Below the pieces are notes generated by a model. That model saw only the letters and a list, made by a program, of their open reading frames with translations, did not search any database and had not been told where the DNA came from. Of a stretch of 64,000 bases of DNA, positions 26,404-34,971 are shown one piece after another. The first letter of the stretch is position 1, and every line of letters begins with the position of its first letter. A program made the translations under genes and the position numbers. Source of the stretch: Colimorpha sp045640985 (GTDB taxonomy: Bacteria > Bacteroidota > Bacteroidia > Bacteroidales > P3); contig JAZUFZ010000040.1 of NCBI GenBank assembly GCA_045640985.1, forward strand, positions 11,749-75,748. Direction: 5' to 3'.

Positions 26404-27918
26404 TCACAAAACATCTTCTAAATAATACAGACCATTGTAGAACGCTCCGCAAATTGAATCATAATCCTCCCATGCATAAGTTGTTAATGACAACCAGATT
26501 ACAGCATGAATCAGCTTAATCTCCTCCTTTGTCACATCCTCGTCTGATATCAGTTCAAAGAAGTATACTTCCAAATCCTCCCACTCATTTGAATATATTT
26601 GAAGATTAACCCCTTCATGAGTTATATCCAGTCGGAAACGTTTCAGATTAAACTGATCGTAGTTGCCTACCAGAGAATAGTAAAGCTTCGCCCAATCGTA
26701 AGCCACATCGCCATACATCTCTGTATGTCCAAAGTACCCACGTGGGTCAATCATGATTGGTTGCAGATTTTCATCCAGCATCATGTTCGAGAACGTGCAA
26801 TCGCCATGGAGGAACTTGAAATTCTTACAACGATACTCGGCAAACCTTTGTATCAGTTTATCCCGATAGAAGAATATGTTGCGGCAGATCTTGTTATTGA
26901 TACGGACAAACTCCTTGTCGCCGAAAGGAATCATATCACGAACTTTTTCCAGACGATTGAATGTCTTGCCCACATAAGCATCATAGATGCTGAAATAATC
27001 AGTCGGTACTGTTCCGAATTCATGCAACTTCTTCAAAGATTTGACCAGCGTTTCCAATATCGTCTTTCTATCTTCAAAAGACAAGTGATAGTCGAAGATA
27101 TTGTGACCATTTATCTTCTGCATTGTCAATGGCTCATAGCTATATATTTGAGGAATCTGCTTATAGCCTTTCTCCATCACATATTTATACCAAGCCTTTT
27201 CGCGAACTGCCAACGCACGACCCTGATCGTCGATACCTTCCTTGATAATTCTGTCATCCGCTATACGCAGTGAATTAAATGGACGACAACGGCTATCCGT
27301 TTTATCATCCTTCAACTTGTTCCATTCAGAAATAAGGCCATACTCCTTCGTGCTATAAAGGCCGACAGTATCAAAATGATATTCCTGGTCTTTCATCCAA
27401 CGAACAAACTCTCCCTCTTCCGGAACATTCTCAAAAAAACTCTTGTCCTTAAAAAGAAAGAAGCCCGCAACACCATATTCAGTTGATGGTATCTCCTCGA
27501 ACTTCCCATCTTGATAGCGCCAACGGCACTGGAATGTTTTAGAAAGGCCCACATAATTGTCCGTCGCCTCAGGGAGTTGGAAATCCTCAGGCAACACCAA
27601 ATCCGACCAAATCAACATAAAAGGCTCACCCTCAGGAATCATTTCCGTTGCAGGTTTTATTCCCCCACATGTACCTTTCTTTCCATGTGCATCCACAATA
27701 AGATGCTGCACAGGCGAGAATGAATCAAGATACTTCCTCATTACATCTATCTTATAGTCAGATATTATGAGATACTTCTTATCCGGATACTTCTTAAACA
27801 GATGAAAAAGCATCGGCAGATTGTTGATGGGTACAAGAGCCTTCGGCTTATTCACCGTCAAGTACTCCATTCGGGTGCCTTTACCGCCAGCCTGAACTAT
27901 GATATATTTTACATCCAT
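26404..27918 (-). CDS. Fused nucleotidyltransferase and APH/choline-kinase-type kinase
   Basis: 504 residues. Residues 1-230 are an NTP-transferase domain: QAGGKGTRM (about 10-18), NKPKALVPI, and IWSDLVLP for the metal-binding Asp. Residues about 250-500 form an aminoglycoside/choline kinase-like domain with the catalytic loop HGDCTFSNMMLD (371-382) and the metal Asp in IDPRG (391). The fusion would phosphorylate a small alcohol or sugar and then form its nucleotide-activated ester, much like LicA and LicC in phosphocholine decoration (known fused in some spirochaetes). The substrate is unknown; sugar-1-phosphate is an alternative. Confidence 0.82.
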   Translation of the reverse strand: MDVKYIIVQAGGKGTRMEYLTVNKPKALVPINNLPMLFHLFKKYPDKKYLIISDYKIDVMRKYLDSFSPVQHLIVDAHGKKGTCGGIKPATEMIPEGEPFMLIWSDLVLPEDFQLPEATDNYVGLSKTFQCRWRYQDGKFEEIPSTEYGVAGFFLFKDKSFFENVPEEGEFVRWMKDQEYHFDTVGLYSTKEYGLISEWNKLKDDKTDSRCRPFNSLRIADDRIIKEGIDDQGRALAVREKAWYKYVMEKGYKQIPQIYSYEPLTMQKINGHNIFDYHLSFEDRKTILETLVKSLKKLHEFGTVPTDYFSIYDAYVGKTFNRLEKVRDMIPFGDKEFVRINNKICRNIFFYRDKLIQRFAEYRCKNFKFLHGDCTFSNMMLDENLQPIMIDPRGYFGHTEMYGDVAYDWAKLYYSLVGNYDQFNLKRFRLDITHEGVNLQIYSNEWEDLEVYFFELISDEDVTKEEIKLIHAVIWLSLTTYAWEDYDSICGAFYNGLYYLEDVL

Positions 27919-28079
27919 GTTTTATTAATTCTTGTTTTTGCTCAATAGACAGACTCTCGTTATTTGATATCATTAATCGTGTAATGGTATTGAATCTAAT
28001 ACACATAATAAAGATTTCGTAAACCGCTTTAGATGTTTTTTCACTATGGTCTCATAACAGTTCTTTTGATTAATGCAAT

Positions 28080-29027
28080 TTACATGTTATCAACAATTTT
28101 TATTTCTCGCATATAATCGGTTAGTGCTTGAATTGCAGACAAATTGTCATTGTATATCAACTCTTTTACATTTCGGTATCCCCATGCAGACAATGTATAT
28201 TCATTGAAGAAGCAATTTACGGAACCGCATTTTTTTCGCCATGCTATTGGGAAATAATACACCATAAAATTTGTTTTACTGCTAATACATAAATCAAGAA
28301 TACCACTTCTAACGGAAACAACTAATGGGACTTTATTGCAAATTGCATAAAATTCATATAATGAGCATCGAAGAGGTCGCGTACCTTTGATTTCGGACTG
28401 ATCTCCAATGACATTAGTGTAAACTATAAAGCCCATCCCAATCAGCATCTTTGCTATTTCCTCAAACAAAGAAAAATCGGGTTCATCCATTGATGCGGAA
28501 TAGGGATTAAGAATTACTATTTTATTGTGTAAATTATCAAAACAATGGATAGTTGTTATTTTTTCAGAGGAGAAATTGGGAGATATATGCTTGCATGTAT
28601 TAGGCAATTGTAACATATCATCTCGAATGATGGTTAATGCATTACGGCCATCGTTTTGAGCTATAGGAATCCAACGATATGGGAAGGATGAAAAAATGAG
28701 GAAACGTCTCGCCAATTTGATTGTCCTGCGAGATGTATGAATTTGTTGGTATATTTCCCACTTTGTTGATTTAGGGTTGATTAGTGCTAATTCGTCATAA
28801 TCTTCTGAATAATATTCGTAAAGACGCTTTCTTGTTGAGGCTCCAATGAGCGTCAGATGTTTTTTGCGATATTTTTTAAATTCATGAATGAATGCCAATC
28901 CATATACATCATCACCAATATGTTGTGTTAAAACAATAACATCTCCTTTATGTTTGAATCGGATATAAAATAATGCCCACCCCCTGACTATGATTTTTTT
29001 AATATTGTTAATATAAGAAGAGAACAT
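28080..29027 (-). CDS. Probable GT-B glycosyltransferase (GT9-like)
   Basis: 315 residues from the ATG at 29027, five bases after the acyl carrier protein stop. VIVLTQHIGDDVYGLAFIHEF resembles the N-terminal glycine loop of ADP-heptosyltransferase-like GT9 enzymes. In the C-terminal half NKIVILNPYSASMDEP and VVSVRSGILDLCI correspond to the donor-binding sites. The match is remote. It follows the acyl module directly and may handle the acylated sugar, but that is guesswork. Confidence 0.5.
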   Translation of the reverse strand: MFSSYINNIKKIIVRGWALFYIRFKHKGDVIVLTQHIGDDVYGLAFIHEFKKYRKKHLTLIGASTRKRLYEYYSEDYDELALINPKSTKWEIYQQIHTSRRTIKLARRFLIFSSFPYRWIPIAQNDGRNALTIIRDDMLQLPNTCKHISPNFSSEKITTIHCFDNLHNKIVILNPYSASMDEPDFSLFEEIAKMLIGMGFIVYTNVIGDQSEIKGTRPLRCSLYEFYAICNKVPLVVSVRSGILDLCISSKTNFMVYYFPIAWRKKCGSVNCFFNEYTLSAWGYRNVKELIYNDNLSAIQALTDYMREIKIVDNM

Positions 29028-29032
29028 TGTAA

Positions 29033-29269
29033 TTATGATTGAAATTGTGATTTGTTTTTTATTAAGATGTAAATGTCCTCGAAACATTTCATTTCTCCAA
29101 TTTCTTCGGGTTCCAGGGTAATGTTAAATTCTGTTTCAAGTTCTATGACAAGATTCAATTGTCCCATACTATCCCATTTCTCGCAAGTCTTTTGGGAACA
29201 AGTTGTATCTACTGAATCAAGTTCAAAAGTATTCTTCAAAACTTCCAATATCCGTTCTTCTAATGTCAT
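29033..29269 (-). CDS. Acyl carrier protein (FkbH-linked)
   Basis: 78 residues with the phosphopantetheine serine in EKWDSMGQLNLV (S34) and the usual helix ELETEFNITLEPEEI after it. It lies one base downstream of the FkbH-type gene. In characterised systems FkbH enzymes load a glyceryl group from 1,3-bisphosphoglycerate onto a dedicated carrier protein, and this gene is in the right place for that. It is shorter and more acidic at the C-terminus than housekeeping AcpP and has no DSLD sequence. Confidence 0.88.
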   Translation of the reverse strand: MTLEERILEVLKNTFELDSVDTTCSQKTCEKWDSMGQLNLVIELETEFNITLEPEEIGEMKCFEDIYILIKNKSQFQS

Positions 29270-29270
29270 G

Positions 29271-30845
29271 TTATTGTGTTTTTATATGATAATAATCTTT
29301 TATGTCAAGTGAAATCTTTGAAAGATCCGCCACATAGTTTTTCTTTCCGTCCAATTCAGAGACGCATGTAAAGCCGCACTTTTCATAAAAGTCTTTTACT
29401 TGTGCATTCTTGGCAGTCGGAACATATTGGGATTTTAATGTTGTGATTCCAGACTCTTTTATTGTGGCGAGGATTTTCTTAATGAATGCTGTTTCAATTC
29501 CCTTCCCCAAAATTCTACAACTAAGCAAGAACGAATCTATTTCATCCACGTTGATCATCACGCAACCAGTAATGCCATTGTCACCAAATTTATCAGCCAC
29601 ACCAATGCACCAGATCTTCCAACCGGCATCAACGAAACCACGCACATCAGCATCAGTATAGCGCTTTGTTGTCAGGTTGAACTGGTTGGTTTTCTGTGTC
29701 ATCTGCGCTATTCGCTGGATATTGAAGTCATTGGCAGCTTCAATGGTGATCTGAATGTCGAGACTCTCCAGGAACTTATCAAAATCAGCAAAAGAAGCCT
29801 GAGCATGGGCGCGAGCAGCATTTGCCTTATATTGATCTGTCTTCTTGCGGTCCTCGTCCGTCACGCTATACACTTTGAAATAGTCGTGAACTAGTTGTTT
29901 GAAGAATTCAGGCAGCATATAAGGTTGCTTGGGAAAATCAGGAACAGCCACCATCGGCAGCACCTGCTTGATAAACTCGCGTTCGGTAGGATTGTCATCC
30001 ACGAACACGAAACTGTCCAGTCCGACATTCAGTTCCTCGGATAGTTCTTTGATGTTGGTAGCCTTGTCTATCCAATTGATGCGATAGGCTGCAAAATGCT
30101 CTTTTTTGAGCACATTGAAAGGATTCTTCTCCCAAGCCTCGAGCACATCCTGCTCATTGTTCTTCGAGCAGGCGGTCAGTATAACGCCATTCTTGGACAG
30201 TTCTAGCAAAGCCTCCTGCCAGTACAGGAATGCCTTTCCGGGATAGTCGCCACCTATCTTGATGCCCTCTATGCCTTCCTCCCCAAGCACACCTCCCCAA
30301 AGGGTGTTGTCCAAGTCAAGTACCAGACACTTCTTGCGCTTCAGGGCAATGCTCTCCATCTTGCGCTCAAACCATGCCTTGAACTCCTTGTTGAGTTTCG
30401 GGTTCATTCCCATCTGTGAGATGAAGTAGAACTTCCAGTCCATCAAATCTCCTGCAGGATACTGGCGTGTGAACTCACGGATGTCTATTACCTTTACATT
30501 GCTATGAGAGTGTTCAGCCTCATAGAGTGAAGCATTGTAGTCATCCACAGCCCGAATCAGACGGTAGTCATCGTCCGTAAAGGGCACACTGTACAATATG
30601 TCCATCGTCAATGCCACAAACTGCTTCTTCGAGTCAATCTGCTGGAGTACAAATCCCAGCTTCTGGACGTAACCGCGGATTTCATCTGCCAGCACGTCCT
30701 GTTCAAACTTGATTGGGACCTGATACCACCATACATACCCTTCGGCATCCTGAGGCACAACGCTGATGTCATCATAGCCCGAGAACGCAAACTCCTTTGA
30801 GAAGAAGCGCTCTATGGTGTTGTTCCTGAAAACGAAGTAGTTCAT
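29271..30845 (-). CDS. FkbH-type HAD-IIIC protein with C-terminal GNAT domain
   Basis: 524 residues. Domain order is: N-terminal region (1-170), HAD core with the nucleophile motif VLDLDNTLWGGVLGEEG (about 176-192) and FVFVDDNPTERE, then a GNAT-like domain (about 370-515, with RILGKGIETAFIKKIL). This order defines the FkbH family, known to make D-glyceryl-S-carrier protein. Its start overlaps the KASIII stop by one base, and an acyl carrier protein gene follows after one base. A glyceroyl group made this way could be placed on an amino sugar. Confidence 0.9.
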   Translation of the reverse strand: MNYFVFRNNTIERFFSKEFAFSGYDDISVVPQDAEGYVWWYQVPIKFEQDVLADEIRGYVQKLGFVLQQIDSKKQFVALTMDILYSVPFTDDDYRLIRAVDDYNASLYEAEHSHSNVKVIDIREFTRQYPAGDLMDWKFYFISQMGMNPKLNKEFKAWFERKMESIALKRKKCLVLDLDNTLWGGVLGEEGIEGIKIGGDYPGKAFLYWQEALLELSKNGVILTACSKNNEQDVLEAWEKNPFNVLKKEHFAAYRINWIDKATNIKELSEELNVGLDSFVFVDDNPTEREFIKQVLPMVAVPDFPKQPYMLPEFFKQLVHDYFKVYSVTDEDRKKTDQYKANAARAHAQASFADFDKFLESLDIQITIEAANDFNIQRIAQMTQKTNQFNLTTKRYTDADVRGFVDAGWKIWCIGVADKFGDNGITGCVMINVDEIDSFLLSCRILGKGIETAFIKKILATIKESGITTLKSQYVPTAKNAQVKDFYEKCGFTCVSELDGKKNYVADLSKISLDIKDYYHIKTQ

Positions 30846-31897
30846 TAGTATTCAATCAAATCAGAGATTTGGCACTTTGCTAAATTAATTAACACACTGC
30901 CCCAAGAAAGACCGGCACCGAAACCAGAAAGGATAACATTCTCTCGCTCAGGGTAATTATTTTTCATTTCTGAGACAATGGTCAATGGAATAGATGCCGA
31001 ACTTGTATTTCCAAAACGATCAAGTGAATAAGGAGTCTTGTCAGTAGAGAATTTCAGACGTTTTGTAAAAAAGTCTGTCATAAACTTGTTTGCCTGATGA
31101 TAAATCAAAATATCAATATTGTCCATGGTCAATTCCGCCAGACTCAGCAAATGCTTGATATCCTTTGGTTCTTCACGCATTCCGAAATTGAAGACATCCA
31201 TTCCATCCATCCGAAACTGGTAATCATTTCTCTTATTGCCATTCTGATCTACGACTTCATCGAAAGCCTCTTTGCTCGACGGATTACGAAAGCCTCCGGC
31301 AGGAATCATCATCACATCAGCTCCGGAGCCATCAGTATTCAAACTGAATATTGAATTTCCGTATTTGCCTTTTTCGATAAGTGTAGCCGTACCAGCATCT
31401 CCAAACAAAGGCTTTGACTCTTTGTCGAAATCAGAGGTGATTTTCGACATGGTCTCACCAACAAGCAACAGAACACGATTGCAACCTATTTGATTTGCAA
31501 ATGAATACGCGATGGAAAGACCATATACATAGCCAGAGCAAGCCAGATTTACATCAAAACACAAGGTTGATTTGCTCAAACCCAACTTATTCTGGAGAAT
31601 ACAAGCAGTTGCTGGCTGATGGTAGTCACTCGTCTGACTGACGAAAATCAAAGCGTCAATTGAGGCCTTGTCTATTTCATTGTCGGCAATCAGTTTTTCT
31701 GCGGCCCTGCAGCAAAGATCTGATGAACAGACATCCTTATCCGCAATACGCCTCTCTTTAATTCCGATGCTGTTGATGGTCTTTTCAATCTCATCCTCCG
31801 GAATCAGATAGCCGAGGTCTTTGTTGTATTCTATCTTCAAAGGAACACAGGCGGCTATTGCCTTGATACCCACTCCGTGATATTTGATTATTGCCAT
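30845..31897 (-). CDS. KASIII (FabH-like) ketoacyl synthase or acyltransferase, copy 2
   Basis: 350 residues. The catalytic triad is complete: Cys120 in NLACSGY, His267 in YHQANKF and Asn297 in FGNTSSASIP. The family joins an acyl-CoA with malonyl-ACP, but some members transfer acyl groups to sugars or alcohols. Together with the SDR and the carrier proteins it forms a short fatty-acid-like pathway. It shares clear similarity with the copy at 32655-33716 but is not a recent duplicate. Confidence 0.92.
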   Translation of the reverse strand: MAIIKYHGVGIKAIAACVPLKIEYNKDLGYLIPEDEIEKTINSIGIKERRIADKDVCSSDLCCRAAEKLIADNEIDKASIDALIFVSQTSDYHQPATACILQNKLGLSKSTLCFDVNLACSGYVYGLSIAYSFANQIGCNRVLLLVGETMSKITSDFDKESKPLFGDAGTATLIEKGKYGNSIFSLNTDGSGADVMMIPAGGFRNPSSKEAFDEVVDQNGNKRNDYQFRMDGMDVFNFGMREEPKDIKHLLSLAELTMDNIDILIYHQANKFMTDFFTKRLKFSTDKTPYSLDRFGNTSSASIPLTIVSEMKNNYPERENVILSGFGAGLSWGSVLINLAKCQISDLIEY

Positions 31898-31903
31898 TGC
31901 ATA

Positions 31904-32647
31904 TCAATTTAGTAAAACTCCACCGTCAACAACCAAAGTTTCTCCGGTCGTCCATGCCGAAGCATCGGAAAGTAAATAAATCATTGCCCATGCGACTTCT
32001 TCAGGTTTTCCGTATCGTCCTAAAGGATAATGTTTCATATCAGCAGCCAAATCTTCTTCAGAAACCGCGCCACCATGTATCAATTTTGTTTCAATCATAC
32101 CAGGATGGACAGAATTTGCACGGATTCCTTTGGCGGCAAGTTCCTTTGCACAATACTTCATATATGCAGTCAAAGCAGCTTTAGAAGACCCGTAAATCCC
32201 ATTACCCAATGTAGAATTGAAAGCAGCGACCGATGCAGTGAACACTATTGACGCATTATTGTTCAATTTTTTCTTTTTAAGCAACCAGCGGGTTAGTAGC
32301 ATAGGAGCAAAGGTATTGGCACTATAGACCTTATCTAACTCCTTTTCTGTATAAAACGAAACTGGCTTATATGTTGCAACTCCGGCATTATTGACTAACC
32401 CGTCTAATTGCGGACAGTCCATGGCTAAATGTTGAATATCATCATCTTCTGTAAGATCGGCCGTAATAATTTTATGTCCTTCACCTTCCATCAAAGATAA
32501 TGTTTCTCTAAGACGCTCTTCATTTCGTGCTGTAAGGACAATCGTAGCACCCAACTTAGAACATTCAATAGCTGCAGCTCGACCGATTCCAGAGGATGCG
32601 CCTGTAATAAGAATGGTCTTATTATGTAATGAAAATGGATTGTACAT
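31904..32647 (-). CDS. SDR-family oxidoreductase (FabG-like ketoreductase)
   Basis: 247 residues. Cofactor motif ITGASSGIG (about 14-22), NNAGV (86-90), and the catalytic residues Ser139, Tyr152 and Lys156 (YGSSK) are all present. The end WTTGETLVVDGGVLLN is typical. In this position, between two KASIII genes, it most likely reduces a 3-ketoacyl group to the 3-hydroxyacyl form, as FabG does. Gaps to both neighbours are under ten bases. Confidence 0.9.
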   Translation of the reverse strand: MYNPFSLHNKTILITGASSGIGRAAAIECSKLGATIVLTARNEERLRETLSLMEGEGHKIITADLTEDDDIQHLAMDCPQLDGLVNNAGVATYKPVSFYTEKELDKVYSANTFAPMLLTRWLLKKKKLNNNASIVFTASVAAFNSTLGNGIYGSSKAALTAYMKYCAKELAAKGIRANSVHPGMIETKLIHGGAVSEEDLAADMKHYPLGRYGKPEEVAWAMIYLLSDASAWTTGETLVVDGGVLLN

Positions 32648-32654
32648 TTCTATT

Positions 32655-33716
32655 CTATATTTGTTGAATTTTTGGACAAACTATTGAATCGACTTCAAAA
32701 TAAGCTGCCCCCCAAGCTAAACCTGTGCCAAATCCGCAAACAAGGATCGGATGTTTGCCAGATGATAAACTTTGAGCACATTCCGTGACTATTGTCAACG
32801 GAATACTTGCACTCGTCGTATTACCATATTCACGTAAACCCAAAGGGACCTTTTCCATAGGGAACTTTAACCGCTTAGCGATAGTCTCAACTATCATCTT
32901 ATTAGCTTGATGGAGAATTAGTTCTTCGGCAGACTCAATCTCGATAGCATATTCCGAACATAATTTTTTTATGGCCTTAGGAACTTTTGTGATAGCAAAA
33001 GAAAAAACATCCATAGAATCCATCTTGGTTTCATTTTCTTCTTTTGAGAGTATGCCTGCTTTTCTATCCAATTCTTTTCTCAATGTTTCCATCGTGAATG
33101 GATGCCTGTATCCGCCATGTTCATGAGTGAGTGCTTTTCCATCCTCGCTTTTTGTTCCGATATTGAAAAACATCGGGCTTGCACCTTCTTGGTATTCTAA
33201 AGCAGTAGCAGTGCCCGCATCACCAAACAACGGACGTTCTTCACGATTGCTAGCATCTTGATCTTTGGTGACGGTGTCTCCGTCTAAAAGTAATGCTCTT
33301 TTAATGTTCCCTTTTGAAATCATTGAGGCAATGGCACTTAACGATACCACCCATCCCGGACATCCATGATAGAAATCCAAGCACATGGTATTTTCAGAAA
33401 GTCCCATTTTTTCATGAACAACAAATGATGTAGGCTGATTAACATAATCAGGATTTTGCGTACAAAAAGCTAACAGGTCAACTGATTCTTTTTCCCACCC
33501 CAATTCCGACAAAAGTTTTCCTGCTGCATTCAGACACAAATCAGAGGCAGTCATATCGGGAGTTGAAACGTGACGTCTCTCAATACCTGTTGCTTCTATA
33601 ACTTGTTCCGCCTCGCCGGGAGCATAAAAAGGCAGATTCTTATTTTCTTCTACATTCTGAGGTACGCAACCCGATATACCCCTGATGGCAACATTTTCGA
33701 TTTTGATAAAAGCCAT
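32655..33716 (-). CDS. KASIII (FabH-like) ketoacyl synthase or acyltransferase, copy 1
   Basis: 353 residues with Cys119 (HGCPGW), His269 (ILHQANKM) and Asn299 (YGNTTSASIP) all in place. The Pro after Cys-x and the Trp differ from housekeeping FabH (usually ACAGF), hinting at another acyl substrate. The start codon overlaps the stop of the carrier protein gene by one base, so carrier and enzyme are likely partners. Confidence 0.92.
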   Translation of the reverse strand: MAFIKIENVAIRGISGCVPQNVEENKNLPFYAPGEAEQVIEATGIERRHVSTPDMTASDLCLNAAGKLLSELGWEKESVDLLAFCTQNPDYVNQPTSFVVHEKMGLSENTMCLDFYHGCPGWVVSLSAIASMISKGNIKRALLLDGDTVTKDQDASNREERPLFGDAGTATALEYQEGASPMFFNIGTKSEDGKALTHEHGGYRHPFTMETLRKELDRKAGILSKEENETKMDSMDVFSFAITKVPKAIKKLCSEYAIEIESAEELILHQANKMIVETIAKRLKFPMEKVPLGLREYGNTTSASIPLTIVTECAQSLSSGKHPILVCGFGTGLAWGAAYFEVDSIVCPKIQQI

Positions 33717-33949
33717 TACTTTTTGCTTTTAACGATATTAAACAAATCCTCTACAGTAACAGCACTACGCATATCATCTCCCTTAAGTGCCACGTCAAAC
33801 TCCTCATCCACCATAGCGATGATAGAAAGTGCTATTAGTGATGAATACTCTTCCAAATCGTGGAACTCTGTCGTTGCAATGATTTCACTTGCATTTGTCT
33901 CGTCAAACTGCTCTACGAAGAGCTCGATGAATTCTTCTAAGGATTTCAT
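33716..33949 (-). CDS. Acyl carrier protein (first gene of the acyl module)
   Basis: 77 residues from the ATG at 33949 (MKSLEEFIELFVEQF). A longer open frame upstream is IS-derived and not native. Alignment to AcpP puts the phosphopantetheine serine at S37 in EEYSSLIAL, with Ser instead of Asp just before it, as in several Bacteroidota carrier proteins. It lies directly downstream of a transposase remnant and directly upstream of KASIII. Confidence 0.85.
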   Translation of the reverse strand: MKSLEEFIELFVEQFDETNASEIIATTEFHDLEEYSSLIALSIIAMVDEEFDVALKGDDMRSAVTVEDLFNIVKSKK

Positions 33950-34037
33950 AAAGTTGTTATTTTTAATGTTAATAATTAAAATTTTAGTTGTTTTACTAGT
34001 GTTTTCACGTATGTTGGCCCCAATTCCGTTTTTGTCA

Positions 34038-34313
34038 TCAACACGCTTTCGTCCGCCATTGTGGTATCCCATAGAAACGTTGAAGGAATATGATCTTGAA
34101 CATAAGAACAACATCAATCTGCGTCCATCCTATCGGCGTCTTGCCGTCCTTCTTGGCCAGCACATCTTCAAGTGCGGGTCAGTACATCTCATAGTCGACC
34201 AAGTCGGTGAGTTGCTCTATGGGGTTGTCCCTTTGGGAGAGAGACTTTATGTTGAACTCCTCATCTAACAGGTTTTCACCCATCTGCTTGTGGTATATAG
34301 TGGCTTTCTGCAT
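34038..34313 (-). pseudogene. IS5-type transposase remnant (N-terminus only, with in-frame stop)
   Basis: Starting at the ATG at 34313 the frame reads MQKATIYHKQMGENLLDEEF and continues through LSQRDNPIEQL and VDYEMY, an in-frame TGA, then PALEDVLAKKDGKTPIGW and VVLMFKIIFLQRFYGIPQW. This is the N-terminal domain of IS5-family transposases. The TGA replaces one codon, and homology ends at two stops near 34038. A TACCTTTG -7-like box lies at 34342-34335. No terminal inverted repeats or catalytic DDE domain remain. It marks an old insertion between the GNAT gene and the acyl module. Confidence 0.75.
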
Positions 34314-34407
34314 TATTCTGGATGATTTCTACTACAAAGGTACGGTTTTGTATGGAAATATAATACTAAATATATAAATATTGGCAAGCTGATTTATGGA
34401 ATATCCT

Positions 34408-34971
34408 TTAATCTATTTTTGAAATTTTGTTTAAAACGCGTTTCAACCTTTCAAACTTAGGTTTTATCTCTATATATTTTTTTCTTGTTAAAATGTATTC
34501 TTGCTCAGTGTAATTTTCTTGGTCTGGAAGAAGTTCATATCCGAAAAAAAGATTCTCTTTGACGGCACGTTGATTGGATTTAAGGACATGGATGTGCAAC
34601 TCTTCCAATTGTAGTGTATCCCAAATAAAATCACCTTGGCAAAAAGAGGCGCGCATTGGGACATCAGTGTTCAGAAATTCGTCATCATAAATGAAAATCC
34701 CAGGTTCCCCTGTTCTTTTCTCATAGTCAATGTCTTTTATGTTGACACAACCTATTTCTTTGCCTTCATATTCTATTATGAAATAGAAGTTGTTGTCATT
34801 GTTTATTTTTTGAAACCATTTTTCTTGCATTTCGGGAGTAATTTCCTCTCGGTAAATCATATATTGTTGAATCTTGGGGTCATTGCGCCATTGTCGAAGA
34901 AGTTCAATCTTGTCATGAGTCAAACGTTTGAGTTTAATCCCATATCCTTCAATAACTAAATTTTCTTTCAT
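34408..34971 (-). CDS. GNAT-family N-acyltransferase (RimJ-like)
   Basis: 187 residues. LKRLTHDKIELLRQWRNDP at the N-terminus and the central GKEIGCVNIKDIDYEKRTGEPGIFI are typical of GNAT enzymes related to PseH and RimJ that acylate amino sugars. It lies just before the acyl module, with an IS remnant between, so it could use acetyl-CoA or an acyl group from the carrier proteins to N-acylate a 4-amino sugar. The substrate is inference. One-base spacing to the preceding gene. Confidence 0.78.
   Translation of the reverse strand: MKENLVIEGYGIKLKRLTHDKIELLRQWRNDPKIQQYMIYREEITPEMQEKWFQKINNDNNFYFIIEYEGKEIGCVNIKDIDYEKRTGEPGIFIYDDEFLNTDVPMRASFCQGDFIWDTLQLEELHIHVLKSNQRAVKENLFFGYELLPDQENYTEQEYILTRKKYIEIKPKFERLKRVLNKISKID

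Noticed and set aside
26599..27273. Open plus-strand frame of 224 codons
   Set aside because: It lies fully antisense to the fused nucleotidyltransferase/kinase, which has clear motifs.
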